From contig JBGSTD010000038.1 of assembly GCA_041736675.1 (NCBI GenBank), positions 1 through 23,446 on the forward strand: DNA of 23,446 nucleotides, given 5' to 3'. The position numbers and the translations under genes are program-made. Numbering within the stretch: position 1 is the stretch's first letter; every line of letters begins with the position of its first letter. Under the pieces are notes generated by a model that was not told the origin of the DNA, did not search any database, and saw only the letters and a program-made list of their open reading frames with translations. This DNA comes from Salaquimonas sp041736675 (lineage in GTDB: Bacteria; Pseudomonadota; Alphaproteobacteria; Rhizobiales; Rhizobiaceae). Shown piece after piece: positions 18,694 to 23,446 of this stretch.

Positions 18694-18856
18694 CGGGAAA
18701 GGCATCTGCCGCATATTTCAGCGAGTTATTGGTTGCCGCTCCCATTGAAGTGGCACCGCCAATAATGGCAACAGATACCAAGGTTGCTATCAGCGCATAT
18801 TCAATGGCTGTCGCCCCGCTGGAATCTGAAATAAATTTCTTGATTATTGTTTTCAC
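18686..18856 (-). CDS. Flp/Fap-type (type IVb) pilin
   Basis: This 56-aa prepilin begins MKTIIKKFISDSSG and continues ATAIEYALIATLVSVAIIGG. The Flp motif is complete. Cleavage by the TadV/CpaA prepilin peptidase is expected after the Gly, leaving mature Glu5 and Tyr6. The hydrophobic helix that packs the pilus core follows. GTG 18856 is chosen because it has GGGAG 7 nt upstream and gives the usual short basic leader; the frame runs on upstream to 18919 without pilin character. No tad/cpa assembly genes lie in the window. The 3' end overlaps the convergent methyltransferase gene by 8 bp. Confidence 0.9.
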   Translation of the reverse strand: MKTIIKKFISDSSGATAIEYALIATLVSVAIIGGATSMGAATNNSLKYAADAFPAT

Positions 18857-18976
18857 AGTACTGCTCCCACTTAAATTCACTTCAAGCCTACAGTAGTCTG
18901 ATAAAATAAAAGTAAACACAAAAGGTTAACAGCTGATAAAAGTCAATTTTTTCAATAAATTACAATTTGCAGCAAA

Positions 18977-19231
18977 TTATTTGTCAAGCACACTTTTGCG
19001 CACAGTGATCTGTCTTGTCGGCTTGATACTTCCTGTAATCACCTTGTCGATACCCAGCGCCCTGTTCTCTGCATAAGTGTCGACAGCGCTTTTCAATTGG
19101 GGTGCAATCAGAACCGAAAGCGCCATCGCGACTCCGCCAAAGAGCAGGGCCGCCTGAAGGGTAGCGCCACCTTTGTCTTCTTTTTTAAACTTGTCCGCTT
19201 TTGCAGCAAGCGCGCCGAGACCATCTATCAT
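18977..19231 (-). CDS. Hypothetical 84-aa single-helix protein, pilin-like
   Basis: I do not recognise this family. The protein reads MIDGLGALAAKADKFKKED, then a KGGAT turn, then a hydrophobic helix of about 20 residues (ATLQAALLFGGVAMALSVLI), then a polar tail rich in Lys and Arg. A short basic leader, a Gly-Gly-Ala-Thr junction and one helix copy the layout of the Flp pilin encoded next to it (SSGATAIEYALIATL). However, the Glu5-Tyr6 pair is missing and the tail is longer. ATG 19231 is chosen because AGGGA lies 7 nt upstream; a TTG at 19249 is in frame. It precedes the pilin gene on the same strand by 120 bp and may be transcribed with it. A minor pilin-like role is inference. Confidence 0.65.
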   Translation of the reverse strand: MIDGLGALAAKADKFKKEDKGGATLQAALLFGGVAMALSVLIAPQLKSAVDTYAENRALGIDKVITGSIKPTRQITVRKSVLDK

Positions 19232-19315
19232 GTCAAAATCCCTCTTCAAGGCGAAATTGCCCCAAAACCACCTTTGGCCGGATATATCGACCCAATGATT
19301 AAAATTCTCACAATT

Positions 19316-19717
19316 TTATAAAAGATCAATTAACGCAGGGATCAGCGGCTCGTCAGCCGGAGGCATGGGATAATCGCGAAGCTGTTTGGCTCTTACCCAT
19401 TTCAAGTCCTGGTTTTCACGCGAGACTGGGATCCCCTCCCATTTGCGGCAAATGAACAGCGGCATTACCAGATGAAAATCCTCATAGGAATGACTGGCAA
19501 AGCTAAGCGGCGCAAGGCAGGTCTTCCATGTAATAATTCCGAGTTCCTCATGTAATTCACGGATCAGGGCATCTTCAGGCGTTTCATTGGTTTCAACCTT
19601 GCCGCCTGGAAACTCCCAAAGTCCGGCCATTGACTTACCCTCAGGGCGCCGGGCAAGCAGAATTCTGTTGTCTGCGTCAACCAGAGCACAAGCACTGACC
19701 AGAACTATTCTCTTCAT
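19316..19717 (-). CDS. mutT: 8-oxo-dGTP diphosphatase, Nudix hydrolase MutT type
   Basis: MutT hydrolyses oxidised dGTP so that it is not built into DNA opposite adenine. The Nudix box is perfect: G39 with E45, then R53-E54-L55-x-E57-E58-x-G60-I61 (GX5EX7REUXEEXGU). The N-terminal VLVSACALVDADNRILLARRP and WEFPGGK agree with MutT proper, and 133 aa is the normal length. It lies 32 bp after the GNAT gene on the same strand, at the end of the run PPIase, argJ, GNAT, mutT. Confidence 0.95.
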   Translation of the reverse strand: MKRIVLVSACALVDADNRILLARRPEGKSMAGLWEFPGGKVETNETPEDALIRELHEELGIITWKTCLAPLSFASHSYEDFHLVMPLFICRKWEGIPVSRENQDLKWVRAKQLRDYPMPPADEPLIPALIDLL

Positions 19718-19749
19718 GTCTGCGCCATCAGCTGACTACCTGCATGTTT

Positions 19750-20565
19750 CTAAATGTCTTCATGGCCAGCTTCCTGCGGTGGCTTCCAGTAGCAATAGCG
19801 GTAAACTTCTTCAAATCCCATCGAGCGGTAAAGTGCGTTGGCAGCCAGATTGTGGGCAACCACCTGTAACCAGGCTTTCTGCGCATGATGGCGCTTTGCC
19901 CACAAAAGCGCTGTTTCCAAGATACTGCGGGCATGCCCTTGCCTGCGGTATTGTGAACTGCTGACCAGATCGAAAACACCCACCATGCCCCGGTCATTGA
20001 CACAACGAACCATACTGACAGTCTTGTTCTGCGACTGGTGTTTTCTCACGAACAGCCCGGTTTCAGGCTCTGTTGCCCCGATCACCTCTACAAGGCCGGG
20101 CTTCAATTCCTTTTTGTCATTGGAAAGAGCGATAAAATCATCCACCCACCGGCCAACATCCTTGAGGGGAAGCTGATCATGCACGCCTGACAGATCGAGT
20201 TTTGAAAGATCAAGCATCATGACGATGCTTTCCTCATGCTTCTGCCAGTTCCAGTCTTCAAACAGATGACTGAGACGGTCGGGAGCAAGCGGTGTCAATC
20301 GAAAAACAAGCGGTCTGCCAAAACTTGAAAATCGCCGTTCCGCCTTTTTGATTCTGCCCTCAAGATCCAGGCTGTCATGCGGGTCGAGCGGATTGACCGA
20401 ATTGAGCCGTTTGGCAGGATGGCCGGCTGTCAGGCGTACAGCCCAGGTTCCGTCGTACACGGTTGTCGTCGCGGGAAAGGATCTGAAGCTGACAGCCTCA
20501 AGTCGCCGAATATAAGCATGATTGGCCATGGTTAAACTATCTGCTCTTCCAGGTAGATCGCTCAT
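19750..20565 (-). CDS. GNAT family N-acetyltransferase
   Basis: The C-terminal half has the acetyl-CoA binding motif A, RRQGHA (about 207-212), followed by the helix ARSILETALLWAKRHH and the closing LAANALYRSMGFEEVYRYCYW typical of GNAT enzymes. The N-terminal part (about 25-115) is a second, divergent GNAT-like half seen in rhizobial homologues. The substrate is unknown. ATG 20565 (271 aa) is preferred: AGG lies 4 nt upstream and the argJ stop is only 12 bp before it. A TTG at 20577 and ATG 20529 are in frame. The position directly behind argJ suggests co-transcription; a role in arginine synthesis does not follow. Confidence 0.9.
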   Translation of the reverse strand: MSDLPGRADSLTMANHAYIRRLEAVSFRSFPATTTVYDGTWAVRLTAGHPAKRLNSVNPLDPHDSLDLEGRIKKAERRFSSFGRPLVFRLTPLAPDRLSHLFEDWNWQKHEESIVMMLDLSKLDLSGVHDQLPLKDVGRWVDDFIALSNDKKELKPGLVEVIGATEPETGLFVRKHQSQNKTVSMVRCVNDRGMVGVFDLVSSSQYRRQGHARSILETALLWAKRHHAQKAWLQVVAHNLAANALYRSMGFEEVYRYCYWKPPQEAGHEDI

Positions 20566-20577
20566 ATGACCTGCCAA

Positions 20578-21816
20578 TCAACTTCTGTAATCCGCATTGA
20601 TGGCAATATATTCAGCCGTCAGGTCGCATGTCCAGACAGTTGCACTGCCTTTGCCGATTCCTACATGGACATAGATCGGAATAAATTTTTCCTTCATCAC
20701 ATTGCTGGCGGCTTTCTCGGAGTAATTCTTTTCCCGCTGGCCGCCCTTGGCTACGGTGACTTCGCCGAACCGTATTTCCAGTTTATCCCGATCCGCAGGT
20801 TCCCCTGCTTTGCCTACAGCCATGACAATACGGCCCCAATTCGCATCTTCGCCGGCGATGGCTGTCTTGACCAGCGGCGAATTAGCAATGGAAAGCGCAA
20901 TAACCTTGGCCGACTTTGAAGATTTTGCACCGTGAACATTGATTTCGATATGCTTGCTTGCCCCCTCACCATCGCAAACCACATACATGGCAAGTTCGTG
21001 AAGGGTTTCATGCAGCGCTTTTTCAAGCAGTTTGATGCCCTTGTCCTTGGCAGAATGAATGCCCTTTGCACCATTAAGCGCCGAGAACAAAAGAACGGTA
21101 TCGCTGGTTGAGGTATCGCTGTCGACCGATATCGAGTTGAAAGTCGGCCCGATCGCCTTTGTCAGCAGCTTTTGCAGCAAGCCGCTTTCGACCGGATAGT
21201 CTGTCACAAGAAATGAAAGCATGGTCGCCATATCGGGCTGTATCATGCCTGCACCCTTTGCAATTCCGTTGAGATGATATTGCCTGCCTTCAACCTCGAA
21301 ACTGCGTGTTGCCATTTTAGGATAGGTATCCGTGGTCATGATGGCTCTCGCCATGTTTTCCCACTCGTTTTCCTTGGCAATCTTTTCCAGTTTTATCAGA
21401 TGCTTTTCAAAACCCGACGCGTCAAGTGGCTCCCCGATAACTCCGGTGGAAGCAAGAAAGACCTGTGACGGCTTGCAATTGAATGCCTTTTGCGCAGCCT
21501 CTGCACTTGTTTTCACGGTTGATATGCCGTTTTTCCCGGTAAAGGCATTTGAATTGCCCGAATTGACGACAACTACCCGCGCGCTTCCCTTGGTCAGTTG
21601 TTTACGGCACCAGTCAACTGGTGCTGACGGACATTTTGATTTTGTAAAGACACCGGCAACAGCTGCCGGGACATCAAAAAGGATCGCACCCAGATCCAGC
21701 CGACCTTTGTATTTGATCCCGGCCTCGACTGCTCCAAGGCGAACACCTTTCAAAGCCGGCATTTGCGGCCAGGAAGTTGGTGCCAATGGTGAAACTTTAA
21801 CTGTGCCTGTACCCAT
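20578..21816 (-). CDS. argJ: Bifunctional glutamate N-acetyltransferase / amino-acid N-acetyltransferase
   Basis: ArgJ transfers acetyl groups from N-acetylornithine to glutamate (and may use acetyl-CoA), closing the acetyl cycle of arginine synthesis. The autocleavage site is in KGAGMIQPDMATMLSFLV: the enzyme cuts itself between Ala197 and Thr198, and the Thr becomes the nucleophile of the beta chain. VVVNSGNSNAFTG and ASTGVIGEPL of the oxyanion hole are present, as is the C-terminal NADYRS. ATG 21816 (412 aa) is chosen over TTG 21828 because GGGGA is well spaced before it. It follows the PPIase gene by 44 bp; a possible weak terminator lies in that gap. Confidence 0.97.
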   Translation of the reverse strand: MGTGTVKVSPLAPTSWPQMPALKGVRLGAVEAGIKYKGRLDLGAILFDVPAAVAGVFTKSKCPSAPVDWCRKQLTKGSARVVVVNSGNSNAFTGKNGISTVKTSAEAAQKAFNCKPSQVFLASTGVIGEPLDASGFEKHLIKLEKIAKENEWENMARAIMTTDTYPKMATRSFEVEGRQYHLNGIAKGAGMIQPDMATMLSFLVTDYPVESGLLQKLLTKAIGPTFNSISVDSDTSTSDTVLLFSALNGAKGIHSAKDKGIKLLEKALHETLHELAMYVVCDGEGASKHIEINVHGAKSSKSAKVIALSIANSPLVKTAIAGEDANWGRIVMAVGKAGEPADRDKLEIRFGEVTVAKGGQREKNYSEKAASNVMKEKFIPIYVHVGIGKGSATVWTCDLTAEYIAINADYRS

Positions 21817-21826
21817 GATTTTCCCC

Positions 21827-21844
21827 AAAAGAGGCCGTGGCCCC
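21827..21844 (-). terminator. Possible weak terminator between the PPIase gene and argJ
   Basis: In minus-strand sense GGGGC (21840-21844) can pair with GCCTC (21831-21835) around CACG, with one G-U pair, followed by TTTT (21827-21830). It begins 17 bp after the PPIase stop codon and reaches the argJ ribosome site. The stem is short, so read-through into argJ is likely. Confidence 0.35.
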
Positions 21845-21860
21845 GACAGATGGACCCTGA

Positions 21861-22718
21861 TTATTTGCCTTCAATCTGCTTGTTCATGTTTTCAATGTCC
21901 GATTTCATCGTCTCATCGAGAATTTCAACTGGAACAGCTTTTTTGGTATCCTGCACCAGTGCAAAATATTTCTCACGCAAAACCAGTTGCCTGATCTGGT
22001 CTTTCACCGCTTCAAACTCCGGAAGCGGCTTGTCCCGCTCCTCCTCTTTCAGGATAACATGGAATCCGAACTGTGTTTTCACCGGGACCTTTGTGTATTT
22101 TCCGGTTTCAAGCGCAAATGTTGCGGCTTCGAACTCGGGGACCATCTGGCCCTTGCCGAAGAAGCCGAGATCGCCGCCAGCAGGACCTGAGGGTCCTGTG
22201 GATTTTGCCTTTGCAACTTCCTCGAATTTCCCGCCGGCATCCAACTCGGCAATAACAGCCTTTGCATCTTCTTCTGTCTTGAGCAGTATATGACGGGCCT
22301 TTATTTCCTTTTCGGGCGGCAGCCCGGCTGTTTCCTTGTCAAAGCGGGCTTTCAACTCTTCATCCGTAATTGCCTCGACAACGTTTTTTTGGAAATACAT
22401 GTTGTGTAGCGAGCGGGCAGCCACAAAATTCATCTGCGCCTTGAACAGATCCGTCTCCTTCAATCCTTCACCTTCAGCTTTGTTCGCCAGAAGTTTGATA
22501 TCGATCAGCGCTGACAAAATGGCACTGCGCCTTTTGTCTTCAGGCACCTGGGCAAATTGCTCTTTCAGGTCAGCCTCGGCGAAGGTAAGTTCTTGATCGG
22601 TAATTTCCAGATCACCGACTTTCGCCAGAACCTTTGATTGGGCCAGTGCGTTCGCCGGAGAAAACGCAATCATTGCCAAAATTGAGGCAGACATAAATAG
22701 CTTGGGCAAGCGAACCAT
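21861..22718 (-). CDS. Periplasmic peptidyl-prolyl isomerase, parvulin (SurA/PrsA-like)
   Basis: This is a predicted exported folding helper. The N-terminus is a signal peptide (MVRLPKLFMSASILAMIAFS, cleavage likely after ANALAQ). A helical SurA-N-like chaperone part spans about 28-130. The parvulin domain at about 139-226 has ARHILLKTEEDA, GPSGPAGGDLGFFGKGQMVPEF and TQFGFHVILKEE. The C-terminal helix (about 230-285) is charged. 285 aa fits the single-parvulin rhizobial type rather than two-domain SurA. It starts 328 bp from secA on the other strand, so a translocation motor and a periplasmic folding helper share one control region. Confidence 0.93.
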   Translation of the reverse strand: MVRLPKLFMSASILAMIAFSPANALAQSKVLAKVGDLEITDQELTFAEADLKEQFAQVPEDKRRSAILSALIDIKLLANKAEGEGLKETDLFKAQMNFVAARSLHNMYFQKNVVEAITDEELKARFDKETAGLPPEKEIKARHILLKTEEDAKAVIAELDAGGKFEEVAKAKSTGPSGPAGGDLGFFGKGQMVPEFEAATFALETGKYTKVPVKTQFGFHVILKEEERDKPLPEFEAVKDQIRQLVLREKYFALVQDTKKAVPVEILDETMKSDIENMNKQIEGK

Positions 22719-22793
22719 TGAAACTTCCTTTCAGTTTCGGGCTGATCTGACGGCAATCCATGGCAAATATATGACTGGCTGGCGAAGGCAAGC

Positions 22794-22815
22794 TTGAACG
22801 GTCACTTTCGTTCAA
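22794..22815. repeat. Inverted repeat TTGAACG-8-CGTTCAA
   Basis: Both 7-bp arms are perfect (22794-22800 and 22809-22815) around GTCACTTT. It lies 76 bp upstream of the PPIase start. TTTTT follows on the plus strand, but no plus-strand gene ends here, so an operator is more likely than a terminator. Confidence 0.45.
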
Positions 22816-22852
22816 TTTTTCATCATTAAAAAGCCGCAAGTCACCATCGACG

Positions 22853-22881
22853 TTGACATCACATTATCCCCCTCTTATCTG
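22853..22881 (+). promoter_or_regulatory. Possible secA promoter
   Basis: TTGACA (22853-22858) is a perfect -35. After 17 bp comes TATCTG (22876-22881), a poor -10 with three matches. Transcription would begin about 155 bp before secA. Confidence 0.3.
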
Positions 22882-23046
22882 TCCGTCTGGCGGTCGTCCA
22901 TATATACAGGCTGTTTTTGCCTTCTATTTCCTGGATAAAGACCAAATCGATAACAGTACAAGGCGCAGCCGCTGCTGCCAGTTTTGTCAAACAACCAATT
23001 TTGCGGATAATAAAGACTATTCGCAGAACATCCGAAGGACCCCTAA

Positions 23047-23446
23047 ATGGGCATTTTTTCCGGTATCGCCAAGAAAATTCTCGGCTCTTCCAATGAGCGT
23101 TTCATCAAGCGTTTGATGCCAAGCGTGGCAGCCATCAATGCACTTGAAGAAGAAATGAGCGCCCTTTCCGATGAGGCGTTGAAAGCCAAGACAGATGAAT
23201 TCAGACAACTGGTCGCCAATGGCACGGAAATAGATGATTTGCTGGTGCCTGCATTTGCGGTCGTTCGCGAGGCTTCAAAACGCGCCCTTGGAATGCGGCC
23301 TTTTGACGTTCAGCTGATCGGTGCCATGATTCTCAACGGCGGAAATATTGCCGAAATGCGCACCGGTGAGGGAAAGACCTTAGTGGCAACCCTGGCGGTC
23401 TATCTCAATGCCTTGTCAGGACAGGGGGTCCATGTCGTGACCGTCA
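23047..23446 (+). CDS. secA: Protein translocase ATPase SecA, N-terminal part (cut by window edge)
   Basis: SecA is the ATPase motor that drives unfolded preproteins through SecYEG. ATG 23047 follows AAGGA with 7-nt spacing. The first 133 codons are open to the window end. They match the family start (MGIFSGIAKKILGSSNER, helical LMPSVAAINALEEEM) and reach the Walker A motif MRTGEGKT at 104-111, then LVATLAVYLNALSGQGVHVVTV. The remaining roughly 770 residues lie beyond the window. It is divergent from the PPIase gene. Confidence 0.97.
   Translation, partial: MGIFSGIAKKILGSSNERFIKRLMPSVAAINALEEEMSALSDEALKAKTDEFRQLVANGTEIDDLLVPAFAVVREASKRALGMRPFDVQLIGAMILNGGNIAEMRTGEGKTLVATLAVYLNALSGQGVHVVTV

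Larger units (their letters stand above)
22719..23046. other. Divergent intergenic region between the PPIase gene and secA
   Basis: No supported gene lies in these 328 bp. It must hold the start signals of both flanking genes. Seen in it are an inverted repeat (22794-22815), one possible secA promoter (22853-22881) and the secA ribosome site AAGGA (23035-23039). Confidence 0.6.

Noticed and set aside
18857..18976. Pilin promoter with TTGACT -35
   Set aside because: No -10 close to consensus at 16-18 bp; the region is simply A/T-rich.

Overview
This window is a stretch of conserved core chromosome from an alphaproteobacterium, most likely of the order Hyphomicrobiales (Rhizobiales). Three things point there. 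The 5' end of the 16S rRNA gene has the alphaproteobacterial reading after the universal start. The gene set is typical: DUF4167, DUF1178, EI-Ntr PtsP, an NDUFAF5-like methyltransferase and a type IVb Flp pilin. As I recall, the blocks lysC-ptsP-prfA-prmC-DUF4167-clpB and mutT/GNAT/argJ/PPIase/secA are conserved neighbourhoods in rhizobial relatives. No species can be named from sequence alone.

Layout. Positions 1-326 hold the 5' end of a 16S rRNA gene on the minus strand. It is followed upstream by a leader of about 430 nt with a boxA-like antitermination site, two hairpins, a strong promoter and an A/T-rich UP-like tract. Next come two convergent cell-wall genes: a membrane-anchored M23 (LytM) endopeptidase (+) and a YkuD L,D-transpeptidase (-), with a long hairpin terminator between them. 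Positions 4194-7174 (-) hold clpB and a small MmcQ/YjbR gene overlapping it by 4 bp, driven by a heat-shock (RpoH-type) promoter candidate that directly follows the terminator of the DUF4167 gene. Positions 7360-14167 (-) carry, in transcription order, lysC, ptsP, prfA, prmC and DUF4167. These cover aspartate-family amino acid synthesis, the nitrogen PTS, and translation termination with its methyltransferase.

From 14428, ubiG (+) is divergent from lysC. A minus-strand run follows: comF-like, grxC, nitrilase-family amidase and DUF1178. An NDUFAF5-like methyltransferase (+) is divergent from comF. It meets an Flp-type pilin (-) tail to tail with an 8-bp overlap, and upstream of the pilin is an unrecognised 84-aa single-helix protein. 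The next minus-strand run, in transcription order, is PPIase (parvulin), argJ, GNAT acetyltransferase and mutT. The window ends inside secA (+), divergent from the PPIase gene. A secretion ATPase and a periplasmic chaperone-isomerase thus share one intergenic region.

I looked for a new biological system and did not find a convincing one. There is no insertion sequence, phage gene, CRISPR array, toxin-antitoxin pair or tRNA, and every larger gene is intact and assignable to a known family. The items most worth a second look are small: the 84-aa pilin-like protein beside an orphan Flp pilin, the methyltransferase lacking a visible SAM-binding motif I, the low-complexity DUF4167 protein, the translational coupling of a YjbR protein to ClpB, a 15-codon leader ORF, a 12-bp in-frame tandem repeat in ubiG, and several inverted repeats in promoter regions.
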